This document shows positions 1 through 7,820 of a stretch of 55,764 nucleotides of DNA, in pieces. The notes under the pieces are model-generated. The model saw only the letters and a list, made by a program, of their open reading frames with translations. It had not been told where the DNA came from and made no database searches. The stretch is taken from contig JAZRNM010000035.1 of the NCBI GenBank assembly GCA_045648205.1, positions 1-55,764 of the forward strand, given 5' to 3'. Position 1 is the first letter of the stretch, and each line of letters opens with the position of its first letter. The position numbers were made by a program, and so were the translations under genes. This DNA is from SIG440 sp045648205 (GTDB lineage Bacteria > Bacillota > Clostridia > Monoglobales > Monoglobaceae).

Positions 1-1
1 A

Positions 2-940
2 GTAGTTGCAAAGGGTGAATCTCATGCATTCTGGCAATCAGTTAAAGCAGGTGCTGAAGCTGCAGGCGAAAAATATGGTTATGATATCACATTCAGAGGT
101 CCTGCAAGTGAATCAGCAAAAGACCTTCCTTCACAGAAGGAAATGGTTCAGACTGCACTTTCAAACAATGCATCTGCAATCGTTTTGGGAACAATCGGTG
201 AAGGTTTTGTAGACATGCTCACACAGGCTAAGGACACAAACATTCCCGTTGTTCAGTTTGACAGTGGTATCTGGGCAAAAGATATTGAAGCACTTGATGC
301 TGCAGGCAAGAATCCTATAGTATCATCAGTTGCAACAAGCAACTACCTTGCGTCAAACATCGTTGCTGAGAACTTCTTCGCAGCTATCAAAGAAGACATT
401 GCAGCAGCAAGTGACAAGTATCTTGTAGGTGTTATTCAGCATGACGAAACACAGACAGGTATCGACAGAGCTGCAGGCTTTGTTGACAAGTTCATTGAAT
501 TGGCTGACGCAGATGCAGCAACAAAGGGCAAGTATGAAATCGCAAAAGAAGTTAAGCCCGGCGATGCCGACAATGCATACAAGGCAGCTCTTGAAGCTCT
601 TGCAGAAAAAGGTGCAGATGCAATCTTTATGACAAACGAAGGTGTTGTTAAGCAGGTTTATGATGCAATTGCTGCAGCAGGAACAAAGTATGATGCTATC
701 AAGTTTGCCGGCTACGATGCAGGTACAAAGCAGATCGAATGGATGAAGAAGACAACCGGTCCAAAGCTCGTTGGTTCTGTTGCTCAGGATTCATTCCAGA
801 TCGGTTATCAGGCTGTTGAACAGGCAATTTTCTCACTTGAAGGCAAAGAAGTTACAGTTGATGTAGCAATTTCTGGTGCTTGGTGGGATGCAACAAACGT
901 TGACGAAATGATTGCAAACAATCTCGTTTACGAAGGCTAA
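2..940 (+). CDS. Sugar ABC transporter substrate-binding protein (5'-truncated)
   Basis: The reading frame is open from base 2, so the N-terminus (signal peptide or lipobox) lies outside the window; about 312 residues remain. The pattern is that of the RbsB-like Peripla_BP_4 family, which captures sugars or similar small ligands outside the membrane and delivers them to an ABC permease. Visible family features are the opening 'KGESHAFWQSVKAGAEAAGEKYG', the central VVQFDSGI strand, the QTGIDRAAGF segment and the late FAGYDAGTKQIEWM segment before the terminal SVAQDSFQIGYQAV helix. The ligand cannot be deduced. A strong terminator follows directly, so this is the last gene of its unit. Confidence 0.88.
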   Translation, partial: VVAKGESHAFWQSVKAGAEAAGEKYGYDITFRGPASESAKDLPSQKEMVQTALSNNASAIVLGTIGEGFVDMLTQAKDTNIPVVQFDSGIWAKDIEALDAAGKNPIVSSVATSNYLASNIVAENFFAAIKEDIAAASDKYLVGVIQHDETQTGIDRAAGFVDKFIELADADAATKGKYEIAKEVKPGDADNAYKAALEALAEKGADAIFMTNEGVVKQVYDAIAAAGTKYDAIKFAGYDAGTKQIEWMKKTTGPKLVGSVAQDSFQIGYQAVEQAIFSLEGKEVTVDVAISGAWWDATNVDEMIANNLVYEG

Positions 941-954
941 TATTAGTTATCTTG

Positions 955-985
955 GCATCGGCTCATTTGAGCCGATGCTTTTTTA
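955..985 (+). terminator. Rho-independent terminator of the sugar-binding protein gene
   Basis: A perfect 11-bp stem (955-965 with 968-978) is followed directly by a run of T. It ends the upstream transporter unit and separates it from the xpt promoter. Confidence 0.92.
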
Positions 986-1018
986 TTTGCAAAAAATAGT
1001 GTAATTTATAAAAATTTG

Positions 1019-1047
1019 TTGTAATAATCAGAATTTTATGTTATACT
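1019..1047 (+). promoter_or_regulatory. Sigma-A type promoter of xpt
   Basis: TTGTAA at 1019-1024 and TATACT at 1042-1047 are separated by 17 bp. The predicted transcript start lies only about 20 bases before the gene. There is therefore no room for the guanine riboswitch that often controls xpt in Firmicutes. Confidence 0.6.
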
Positions 1048-1077
1048 TATTAGCAATACACAAAGGAGATGTCTCGT

Positions 1078-1662
1078 ATGAATTGTTTGGAAGAACGAAT
1101 TTTGAAGGATGGAATAGTCAAAGAAGGAAATGTTCTTAAAGTTGATAGTTTTCTGAATCACCAGATGGATATTGATTTATTTTGTGAAATGGGAAAGGAA
1201 TTCAAACGCAGATTTGAAGGAAAAGACATAAATAAAATTCTTACAATAGAGGCGTCGGGAATTGGTATTGCCTGCATTGCGGCTCAGTTTTTCAAAGTCC
1301 CTGTGGTTTTTGCGAAAAAATCCAAGAGCATAAATCTTGAAGGCGAGATGTATGAGGCGGAAGTTGAATCCTTCACCCACAAATGCAGAAACAAGGTTAT
1401 AGTTTCGAAAAAATTCCTGAACGAAAATGACCGCGTTTTGATTATTGATGATTTTCTTGCCAACGGCTGTGCACTTCAGGGGCTGATTCAAATTGTGCAA
1501 GCCGCAGGCGGCAGCGTTGAGGGAATTGGAATTGCTGTTGAAAAAGGTTTTCAATCAGGCGGCAGAATAATTCGCAATCTTGGTTATCAGATCGAATCTC
1601 TTGCCATCATCGATGAAATGGATTGGAAAACGGGAACAATTAAATTCCGTGAACAAAACTAA
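1078..1662 (+). CDS. xpt: Xanthine phosphoribosyltransferase
   Basis: Salvages xanthine to XMP using PRPP in the cytoplasm. The product is 194 residues, the usual Xpt length. The PRPP-binding loop is seen as VLIIDDFLANG around residues 123-133, and the family's opening LEERILKDG and NHQMDI segments are present. An ATG nine bases upstream (1069) sits inside the Shine-Dalgarno sequence AAAGGAG (1062-1068), so the ATG at 1078 is the likely start. It is a single-gene unit between its own promoter and terminator. The usual partner, a xanthine permease gene (pbuX), is not adjacent. Confidence 0.92.
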   Translation: MNCLEERILKDGIVKEGNVLKVDSFLNHQMDIDLFCEMGKEFKRRFEGKDINKILTIEASGIGIACIAAQFFKVPVVFAKKSKSINLEGEMYEAEVESFTHKCRNKVIVSKKFLNENDRVLIIDDFLANGCALQGLIQIVQAAGGSVEGIGIAVEKGFQSGGRIIRNLGYQIESLAIIDEMDWKTGTIKFREQN

Positions 1663-1675
1663 ATTTAACAAATCA

Positions 1676-1709
1676 AAATCAGAAAGCTTAATGCTTTCTG
1701 ATTTTTTTA
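1676..1709 (+). terminator. Terminator after xpt
   Basis: A 10-bp stem (1678-1687 with 1693-1702) with a 5-base loop is followed by seven T. Confidence 0.88.
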
Positions 1710-1756
1710 TGTCTTTTGGGAAAAGATAATATTATTATTTTTTGGAGGGATAGACT

Positions 1757-3058
1757 ATGACAAGTTCAATATGGTCAGAAAATATAAAGCTTCCATCATT
1801 TGAAAAACTGGAAGGTGACAAAAAAACAGATGTGTTAATTATCGGAGGCGGTATTTGTGGCGTCTTGTGTGCTTACTTTTTGGAGCAAAGCGGAGTTGAT
1901 TATATGCTTGTTGAAGGAAACCAACTAGCTTCCGGAATAACAAAAAACACAACAGCAAAAATAACTTTGTTACACGGCTTAATATATGATAAAATCATTC
2001 AGCAATATGGAAAGGAAGCTGCTGAAAAGTATTTGAGTGCAAATGCATCGGCACTAAAAAAATACGTGGAATTTTCCAAAAATATTGATTGCGATTTTGA
2101 AACAAAACCTGCATACACATACTCAATTACAGAAAGAGATACGATTGAAAGAGAGGTCAATGCTCTGAATTCTTTGGGCTATTCTGCGAAATTTGCTTCT
2201 GAAACAAAACTTCCGTTTAATGTTGCAGGTGCAGTTTGCGTTGACAATCAGGCACAGTTCAATCCACTTAAATTTATTGCCGAAGTCGCAAAAGGACTCA
2301 ATATTTATGAAGATACTTTTGTAAAAAAAATCGAGGGAAATCAGGTTGTTTGTGATTCCAGCAGGATAATTGCAAAAAAAGTCATTGTTGCAACCCATTT
2401 TCCTTTTTTGAACAAGCATGGCAGTTATTTTCTAAAACTGTATCAGCACAGGTCATATGTACTCGCTCTCGAAGATGCAGAAACTTTGGATGGAATGTAT
2501 GTTGACGAGGACAATAAAGGTCTGTCTTTTCGAAATTATGGAAACATTTTGCTTCTGGGCGGTGGTGGTCACAGAACGGGAAAGCCCGGTGGCACTTGGA
2601 ATGAACTTGAAAAATTTAGAAAAAATTACTATTTTCATAGTAGAGTTCTAAATCAATGGGCGACTCAGGATTGCATGAGCCTTGACTCAATTCCGTATAT
2701 AGGACAATATTCAGCAAAGACACCTGACTTATATGTTGCAACCGGTTTCAACAAATGGGGAATGACAACTTCAATGGTTGCGGCACAGCTTTTATGTGAT
2801 TTGGTACAGGAAAAGGAAAATGATTTTTCAGATGTTTTTTCACCATCAAGGAGCATTTTGAAACCACAACTGTTTTTGAATGGAATGGAAACTCTATCAA
2901 ATTTTGTATTTCCAACAACAAAACGCTGCCCACATCTCGGCTGTGCATTGAAATGGAATAAGGCTGAACATTCATGGGATTGTCCGTGTCACGGTTCAAG
3001 ATTTGAGGAAAATGGAAAACTTATTGATAATCCGGCAACAAAAAATGCAGATGTTTGA
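1757..3058 (+). CDS. FAD-dependent oxidoreductase with C-terminal Rieske [2Fe-2S] domain
   Basis: The N-terminus has a dinucleotide-binding fingerprint (IIGGGICGVLCAYFLEQSG, about residues 28-46), followed by a DAO-type flavoprotein domain. The last 50 residues form a Rieske cluster domain with both ligand boxes, CPHLGC and CPCHGS. This two-domain layout is known in the Bacillus YhfW-like family, whose substrate is not established. At 433 residues it is somewhat shorter than the roughly 500 I associate with the family, and the chain stops soon after the second Rieske box. A Shine-Dalgarno GGAGGG precedes the ATG. It is monocistronic, and the next promoter starts just after its stop codon. Confidence 0.88.
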   Translation: MTSSIWSENIKLPSFEKLEGDKKTDVLIIGGGICGVLCAYFLEQSGVDYMLVEGNQLASGITKNTTAKITLLHGLIYDKIIQQYGKEAAEKYLSANASALKKYVEFSKNIDCDFETKPAYTYSITERDTIEREVNALNSLGYSAKFASETKLPFNVAGAVCVDNQAQFNPLKFIAEVAKGLNIYEDTFVKKIEGNQVVCDSSRIIAKKVIVATHFPFLNKHGSYFLKLYQHRSYVLALEDAETLDGMYVDEDNKGLSFRNYGNILLLGGGGHRTGKPGGTWNELEKFRKNYYFHSRVLNQWATQDCMSLDSIPYIGQYSAKTPDLYVATGFNKWGMTTSMVAAQLLCDLVQEKENDFSDVFSPSRSILKPQLFLNGMETLSNFVFPTTKRCPHLGCALKWNKAEHSWDCPCHGSRFEENGKLIDNPATKNADV

Positions 3059-3069
3059 CAAATTCATAC

Positions 3070-3098
3070 TTGACACATAATCTTTCTTGTGATATACT
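3070..3098 (+). promoter_or_regulatory. Consensus sigma-A promoter of the TPP riboswitch/thiT unit
   Basis: TTGACA (3070-3075) and TATACT (3093-3098) are 17 bp apart. The predicted transcript start near 3105 coincides with the 5' edge of the riboswitch. Confidence 0.85.
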
Positions 3099-3105
3099 GC
3101 CAATG

Positions 3106-3203
3106 TAAGAGGGGAGCTTGCTGAAAGCGAGCTGAGAGTAGGCGTGGATTTCGCCTTAACCCGTATAACCTGATTTGGGTAATGCCAACGTAGGGAAAAT
3201 ACG
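3106..3203 (+). ncRNA. TPP riboswitch (THI element)
   Basis: The conserved thiamine-pyrophosphate aptamer blocks are present in order: GGGGAGCTTG (3111-3120), CTGAGAG (3132-3138), ACCCGTATAACCTGATTTGG (starting at 3159) and GGTAATGCCAACGTAGGGAA (starting at 3178). The P3 stem is visible as GGCG...CGCC around 3141-3154. A transcription terminator follows at 3215, and the next gene is a thiamine transporter, which fits control by TPP. Confidence 0.96.
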
Positions 3204-3214
3204 ATGCTTTTTTC

Positions 3215-3250
3215 GGGTTATGCTCTTTTTGCGCATAACCCTGTTTTTTT
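3215..3250 (+). terminator. Riboswitch-controlled terminator ahead of thiT
   Basis: A 9-bp stem (GGGTTATGC 3215-3223 with GCATAACCC 3233-3241) is followed by TGTTTTTTT. Its 5' arm can also pair with ATAACCT (3165-3171) inside the aptamer. That offers a simple antiterminator when TPP is absent. The hairpin itself is seen directly; the switching is inferred. Confidence 0.85.
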
Positions 3251-3294
3251 GCTTTGGAAGCTCCTTAAATTTTCAGAAAGGTTGTGATTTCACA

Positions 3295-3852
3295 ATGAAA
3301 AAAACAAAAAAACTTGCTACCTGTTCACTTATGATTGCCACCGCAGTGGTGCTTGCAGCTGTTTCAAAGCTGATTCCAGCGCCCTGGCTTCAAGGTGGAA
3401 GCGTCACACTCGCCAGCGCCGTACCAATAATTTTGGTGTCCCTGATTTATGGCGCGAAATGGGGGCTTCTGACGTCGTTGACTTATTCCGTTATTCAAAT
3501 GTTAACGGGGTTTTATCCGCCACCAACACCAAATCTTTTGAACTTTGCTTTGGTTGTCTTTCTTGACTACATAGTTGCATTTGGTGTGTTTGGGTTGGCT
3601 GACCTTTTCTACAAAAAGGACAAGCCTCTCACAATACCCTTATCAGGACTTGTTGTGACATTCATAAGATATATATGCCACATTATTTCTGGTATTCTCA
3701 TCTGGGGCGTTTATGCCGAAGAAGGTCAAAGTGTATTTTCGTATTCACTTATTTATAACGGAACATACATGATACCGGAAATGATAATAACAACAGCGGT
3801 TCTTTTCGTTTTGACGCGAAATAAAAGATTTATGTCATTCATAAAAGATTAA
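3295..3852 (+). CDS. thiT: Energy-coupled thiamine transporter ThiT (ECF S component)
   Basis: A hydrophobic 185-residue protein with about six membrane segments and the ThiT/YuaJ-family features WLQGGSVTLASAVPI and GFYPPPTPNLLNF. ThiT binds thiamine at the membrane and works with the shared EcfA/EcfA'/EcfT module, which must be encoded elsewhere. The frame is open further upstream, but that region is riboswitch and terminator. The ATG at 3295, preceded by AGAAAGG, is therefore the start. Placement behind a TPP riboswitch independently supports the substrate. Confidence 0.93.
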   Translation: MKKTKKLATCSLMIATAVVLAAVSKLIPAPWLQGGSVTLASAVPIILVSLIYGAKWGLLTSLTYSVIQMLTGFYPPPTPNLLNFALVVFLDYIVAFGVFGLADLFYKKDKPLTIPLSGLVVTFIRYICHIISGILIWGVYAEEGQSVFSYSLIYNGTYMIPEMIITTAVLFVLTRNKRFMSFIKD

Positions 3853-3937
3853 GAAATGAGTTTTTAAATAACAATACTAAAATCCAATCTGCTCTCATAT
3901 ATTGAAAGTAGTAAGAACAATATATGGGAGTGATTGG

Positions 3938-4198
3938 ATGCCTTATCAAACGATAGAAGAGCGAACATTAGTTATCGCAAATTACATAATAGATACAAAA
4001 TGCACAGTCAGAGAAGCAGCAAAAAAATTCGGAATCAGTAAGTCCACAGTTCATAAGGATATCACGGAAAGATTAGGAAGAATAAATAATAGTTTGGCAG
4101 AACAAACGCACCAGATTCTTATGGAAAACAAGCAGGAACGCCACATAAGAGGCGGAATGGCAACAAGAGAGAAGTATAGGAGAAAAAATGCTGTGTAA
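3938..4198 (+). CDS. spoIIID: Sporulation transcriptional regulator SpoIIID
   Basis: A small DNA-binding protein that tunes sigma-E and sigma-K genes in the mother cell during sporulation. The 86-residue product has the family's helix-turn-helix REAAKKFGISKSTVHKDITERL (about residues 28-49) and the basic C-terminal RHIRGGMATREKYRRK. The ATG at 3938, with GGGAGTG upstream, is preferred over the longer open frame beginning at 3902. In Bacillus the neighbour is mbl; here the gene stands alone between thiT and a bidirectional terminator. A CATATATT at 3896 resembles a sigma-E -10 box, but no matching -35 was found. Confidence 0.96.
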   Translation: MPYQTIEERTLVIANYIIDTKCTVREAAKKFGISKSTVHKDITERLGRINNSLAEQTHQILMENKQERHIRGGMATREKYRRKNAV

Positions 4199-4204
4199 AA
4201 ACAA

Positions 4205-4233
4205 AAAGCCATCTTCGAAAGAGGATGGCTTTT
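4205..4233. terminator. Bidirectional terminator between spoIIID and the Cys-rich gene
   Basis: AAAGCCATCTTC (4205-4216) pairs, with one G-U/mismatch, with GAGGATGGCTTT (4221-4232). There are A tracts on the left and T on the right. The two flanking genes are convergent, so it can serve both. Confidence 0.75.
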
Positions 4234-4477
4234 AATCTATATTGAAATCATCAGCGCAAAATTTATCTGTGCCAAATTGCCGTTTGGGTCTGTTTCTTTT
4301 CATCAGGCGGTTATATGAATATTTTTTGCAATAATAGTTTTCTGCAACAGGACCATTTTTCGAGCAAAACAATTTATCAGTCGCATGAAGAGGCTCTGCA
4401 TATTTACAGGTTGCACAAACCTGAGAAACCTCAGGAACAGTCATTGAATAAAACTTTCTTTTCTTTTTGAAAAACAT
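4232..4477 (-). CDS. Small cysteine-rich protein, unknown function
   Basis: An 81-residue basic protein with five cysteines in a zinc-ribbon-like arrangement: CATCKYAE (residues 21-28), FCSKNG (around 37) and YYCKKYSY (around 49), plus a late FCADD. Similar short proteins with this CxxC...C...C pattern occur in Clostridia as conserved hypotheticals; no function is known to me. The Shine-Dalgarno GAGGTG lies at good distance from the ATG. It converges with spoIIID. Metal binding is an inference from the cysteines only. Confidence 0.75.
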   Translation of the reverse strand: MFFKKKRKFYSMTVPEVSQVCATCKYAEPLHATDKLFCSKNGPVAENYYCKKYSYNRLMKRNRPKRQFGTDKFCADDFNID

Positions 4478-4539
4478 TTTATCACCTCATACAAAGTATT
4501 ATATAGCAAAAATAAAACAAAATCAATACTAAATCTATG

Positions 4540-4568
4540 TTGACACAGATTTTTGGAAATGATATACT
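4540..4568 (+). promoter_or_regulatory. Consensus sigma-A promoter of the C_GCAxxG_C_C gene
   Basis: TTGACA (4540-4545) and TATACT (4563-4568) are separated by 17 bp. Transcription would begin about 15 bases before the coding start. Confidence 0.82.
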
Positions 4569-4589
4569 AAATCAAACGAGGTGATTGGT

Positions 4590-5042
4590 TTGTGTACAAA
4601 AGCAAAAAGAGCAAAAGAATTATTTAAAGAAGGATATAATTGCAGCCAGGCTGTGCTTGGGGCATTTTGTGATGATTTGAATCTGGATTTTGAAAGTGCG
4701 ATGAGAATGGCATCTTCGTTTGGCGGCGGAATGGGAAGACTTCGGGAGGTTTGCGGTGCTGTTAGCGGGCTTTTTCTCGCAGTTGGCCTTAAATATGGCT
4801 ACACATCTCCTGATGATTCAGAAGAGAAGGCCAGACATTATGCATTGATTCAACAGCTTGCTGAAGAATTCAAAGAAAAAAACGGCTCAATAATATGCAG
4901 GGAACTGCTCAATGTTGGAGAAAAGAAAGAATCACATATTCCCGAAAAAAGGACCGAAATGTACTACCAAAAAAGGCCTTGTGCCGAGCTTGTAGAGGAT
5001 GCAGCGGAAATATTTGAAAAATTACTCGCTTCAGAAAAATGA
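4590..5042 (+). CDS. C_GCAxxG_C_C family protein (possible redox-active)
   Basis: A 150-residue protein of the family named after its spaced cysteines. GYNCSQAVLGAF, then FGGGMGRLREVCGAVSGLFLAVG, IICRELL and CAELVEDAAEIFE are all present. Members are common in anaerobes and are thought to bind a metal or take part in electron transfer, but no reaction is established. A GTG at 4581 falls inside the Shine-Dalgarno GAGGTG (4578-4583), so the TTG at 4590 is the more likely start. It is monocistronic, with its own promoter and terminator. Confidence 0.87.
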   Translation: MCTKAKRAKELFKEGYNCSQAVLGAFCDDLNLDFESAMRMASSFGGGMGRLREVCGAVSGLFLAVGLKYGYTSPDDSEEKARHYALIQQLAEEFKEKNGSIICRELLNVGEKKESHIPEKRTEMYYQKRPCAELVEDAAEIFEKLLASEK

Positions 5043-5051
5043 GAAAGAGCC

Positions 5052-5076
5052 AAAGCGGCTTAAGCCGCTTTTTTTG
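5052..5076 (+). terminator. Terminator after the C_GCAxxG_C_C gene
   Basis: A perfect palindromic stem (AGCGGCTT/AAGCCGCT, 5054-5069) is followed by seven or more T. Confidence 0.9.
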
Positions 5077-5201
5077 TTGCTCAATATTTTTACATTTATG
5101 AAAAATATAGAAAATATTATAAAAAAGTTCATATTGTGTTCACAAAATAGTAGTATTATTGTAAATGTGTAGAAAATAAATATACGTTCAGGGAGGTAAA
5201 A

Positions 5202-7028
5202 ATGAATATAAGGGCTTTTGTTAAAAGCAAATTTACAGATATGAAAAACGAAAGAAATTTATTCAAGCATCTCACCAAGAAGAAAGTAGTAATTATTGCT
5301 GCTGTCTTGATTATAGCCATATTATTTACTATGGTACTTGGCATTGGGAACAAAAAGGATAAAACCGAAAATAACTATGTCGAAGTTCAGGCGAAAATTG
5401 GTAATGTGCTTGAAACAATAGAACAAAGCGGAATTGTGGAACCACTTGAAAGATATGAAATAACTTCCCTGGTAAGAGGTGAAATTATATCTTCGCCCTT
5501 TGAAGAAGGCGACTATGTCAACGAGGGTGACACTCTTTATCAGATAGATGACGAAGATGCTCAGCTTTCAATGGAAAAGGCTCAGATGTCTTTGGATGAA
5601 GCTAATGACAATGTTTCAAAACTGAGTATTTATGCACCTGCAAGCGGCAGACTTTCGGACTTCTCTCTTGAGGTGGGTAACAATGTGGGCAACGGGTTGA
5701 TAGGTAATATTGTTAATACGGATAAGCTTTCAGTGGATATCCCATTTTCGATGAATGATTTTGATAGAATTTCTGTTGGCGACAGTGTAACGATTACCAG
5801 CGCACTATATATGACATCATTACCCGGAAGAGTTACACATAAGTATTATGCAAATGCAGAAACCGGTTCAGACAGCAGCATCTTGAGAAATGTTGAAATA
5901 GAATTGAAAAATCCAGGAGCCCTGGCTGAAAATACAACATTTGCAGCAACAGTACATACAAACTCAGGTGATGTTTCTTCGTCAGGTTCAGGAACAATTG
6001 GCGGCGGAAGCGTATATGAAATTCGTGCTGAGGTGTCGGGAACAGTTTCATATGTAGGCTTTAAAAATGGCGATTATGTAACCAAAGGTCAGCTGATTGC
6101 AAGACTTACCAATAATTCGCTTGTAAATACGCAGAAAAGCAATAGTCTGAATGTAAAATCAAATCAGAAAACTTTAGATAACTATAATATTACAGCACCG
6201 ATTTCAGGTACTATTATTACCAAAAACAGTAAAGCCGGAGATAATATAGACAGCACCAATTCGCAGACAGTTATGATGGTTGTTGCCGATATGAGTAAGA
6301 TGAAATTTACCATCAGTGTTGATGAACTTGATATTTCGGATATACATCTGGGACAAATTGCTATTGTTAATGCTGATGCATTTCCTGATGAAATATTTGA
6401 AGCAAGTGTTACCACAATTGCAAGTGAAGGTGTATCATCCGGCGATGGTGTAACAACGTATGCCGTTGAGCTTACGATAGATGAGCCAGGTGAATTACGT
6501 TCCGGTATGAATGTGAATGCCAATATACTCATCAATGAAGCCTATGATGTCTTGACCATTCCCGAAGAGGCTCTTATGAGTGTGCGCGGAACCTCTGCAA
6601 CAGTTCTTGTGAAGTCAGATGGCACAGGTAAAAACAATAGCAATAATAATGACAAGGGCAAAGTTGATATGCCTAAGAGACCCCAGGGTGGTGAAATGCC
6701 TCAGATGCCTGATGGAGCAGATAAAGGTAATATGCCACAGCGTACCGAAGGTGGAAATGCCGACGGTGAAGGAATGCCTGTGAGAGGCGGAATGAATAAC
6801 ATTCCCGCGGGTTATGAAGTGCGTCAGGTTGAAGTGGGCGTTTCAGATGGCACAAATATAGAAATTGTTTCGGGTCTTTCAGAAGGTGATACCATTATAT
6901 ATATTCCAAGCACAGCAGGTTCCCAAAATGGATTTATGGGTATGATGCGTATGATGGGTGGCGGAATGCCCGGCGGTAACCGAACAGGAGGTAGTCCTGC
7001 CGGTGGCGGAATGCCCGGCGGAAGATAA
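5202..7028 (+). CDS. MacA/YknX-type membrane-fusion adaptor with duplicated barrel-sandwich domains
   Basis: The 608-residue protein has one N-terminal membrane segment (about 28-48). It then carries two consecutive adaptor modules: lipoyl/barrel-sandwich 1 (86-175) with beta-barrel 1 (176-255), and lipoyl 2 (271-365) with beta-barrel 2 (366-445). A membrane-proximal domain (446-570) follows. The helical hairpins inside both lipoyl domains are only about 20 residues, far too short to reach an outer-membrane channel. Residues 475-535 are a Met/Pro/Gly-rich insert, and 571-608 a Met/Gly-rich tail. Such proteins work outside the membrane with a MacB-type ABC transporter, which is encoded next. 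Start chosen at ATG 5202, after GGGAGG. The substrate is unknown; a role in peptide or drug export is inferred. Confidence 0.9.
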   Translation: MNIRAFVKSKFTDMKNERNLFKHLTKKKVVIIAAVLIIAILFTMVLGIGNKKDKTENNYVEVQAKIGNVLETIEQSGIVEPLERYEITSLVRGEIISSPFEEGDYVNEGDTLYQIDDEDAQLSMEKAQMSLDEANDNVSKLSIYAPASGRLSDFSLEVGNNVGNGLIGNIVNTDKLSVDIPFSMNDFDRISVGDSVTITSALYMTSLPGRVTHKYYANAETGSDSSILRNVEIELKNPGALAENTTFAATVHTNSGDVSSSGSGTIGGGSVYEIRAEVSGTVSYVGFKNGDYVTKGQLIARLTNNSLVNTQKSNSLNVKSNQKTLDNYNITAPISGTIITKNSKAGDNIDSTNSQTVMMVVADMSKMKFTISVDELDISDIHLGQIAIVNADAFPDEIFEASVTTIASEGVSSGDGVTTYAVELTIDEPGELRSGMNVNANILINEAYDVLTIPEEALMSVRGTSATVLVKSDGTGKNNSNNNDKGKVDMPKRPQGGEMPQMPDGADKGNMPQRTEGGNADGEGMPVRGGMNNIPAGYEVRQVEVGVSDGTNIEIVSGLSEGDTIIYIPSTAGSQNGFMGMMRMMGGGMPGGNRTGGSPAGGGMPGGR

Positions 7029-7074
7029 CTTATATTTTCTGTTATATAACATTTGATATAGGAGAGTGATTAAA

Positions 7075-7809
7075 GTGGAAAAAGGAGTTTCTTCCGGTTC
7101 AGAGTACATTGTCGAAATAAGAGATATGTACAAAATATATAAAATGGGTGACAATGAGGTTCGTGCATTAAACGGAGTAAATCTCAAGATAAAGCCAAGG
7201 GAGTTTGTTGCAATTATCGGACCATCAGGCTCGGGAAAATCAACGCTTATGAATATGATCGGTTGTCTTGACACACCCACCTCCGGAGAATACTACATTG
7301 ATGGCCATGAGGCATCTACCCTGAAAGAGGACGAACAAGCCGCCATACGTAACAAGGAAATAGGTTTCATTTTTCAGCAATATAATTTGTTACAAAAACT
7401 GACTGTTGAAGAAAATGTTGAGCTACCCTTGATATACGCCGGTGTGACCCAGGAAAAACGTAAAGAAATGACAAAAGCAGCCTTGGAAAGGGTTGGACTT
7501 TATGACAGACGTTTTCACAAGCCTACCGAGCTTTCAGGCGGTCAGCAGCAAAGAGCATCCATTGCAAGAGCGTTGGCAGCCCGTCCTCCAATAATTCTTG
7601 CAGATGAACCTACCGGTGCTCTTGATTCAAAAACAGGGGCAGAGGTGCTGGCGATGCTTAAAGAATTGCATCAGGAGGGCAAAACGGTTATTCTTATTAC
7701 CCATGATAATAAAATTGCTCACGAGGCAGAACGTATTGTGCGAATAATGGATGGCGAAATTGTTTTTGATTCACTGATAGATGGTGATAAGTCACAGGTT
7801 AATGTTTAA
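7075..7809 (+). CDS. ABC transporter ATP-binding protein, MacB/LolD/YknY type
   Basis: A 244-residue nucleotide-binding subunit. It has Walker A GPSGSGKST (about residues 51-59), the Q-loop in FIFQQYNLL, signature LSGGQQQRASIARAL, Walker B IILADEPTGALD and the H-loop in LITHD. Sequence style and context place it with the ATPases that power FtsX-type mechanotransmission permeases rather than classic importers. A GTG at 7066 lies within the Shine-Dalgarno GGAGAG (7061-7066), so the in-frame GTG at 7075 is the likely start. It sits 46 bases after the adaptor gene and 11 bases before the permease gene. Confidence 0.94.
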   Translation: MEKGVSSGSEYIVEIRDMYKIYKMGDNEVRALNGVNLKIKPREFVAIIGPSGSGKSTLMNMIGCLDTPTSGEYYIDGHEASTLKEDEQAAIRNKEIGFIFQQYNLLQKLTVEENVELPLIYAGVTQEKRKEMTKAALERVGLYDRRFHKPTELSGGQQQRASIARALAARPPIILADEPTGALDSKTGAEVLAMLKELHQEGKTVILITHDNKIAHEAERIVRIMDGEIVFDSLIDGDKSQVNV

Positions 7810-7820
7810 GGAGGGATTTT

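Noticed and set aside
1019..1077. Purine riboswitch upstream of xpt
   Set aside because: Only about 25-30 bases lie between the predicted start and the gene, and none of the conserved aptamer blocks is present.
3175..3294. Upstream in-frame extension of thiT
   Set aside because: It overlaps the TPP riboswitch and its terminator; the ATG at 3295 gives the normal ThiT N-terminus.
3875..3903. Possible sigma-E promoter before spoIIID
   Set aside because: CATATATT fits a -10 box, but there is no ATATT-like -35 at the right distance. It is mentioned in the gene entry only.
4232..4477. Small Cys-rich protein considered as rubredoxin or a ferredoxin
   Set aside because: The cysteine spacing (CxxC, then single Cys in FCS and YYC) does not fit rubredoxin or 4Fe-4S ferredoxin patterns.
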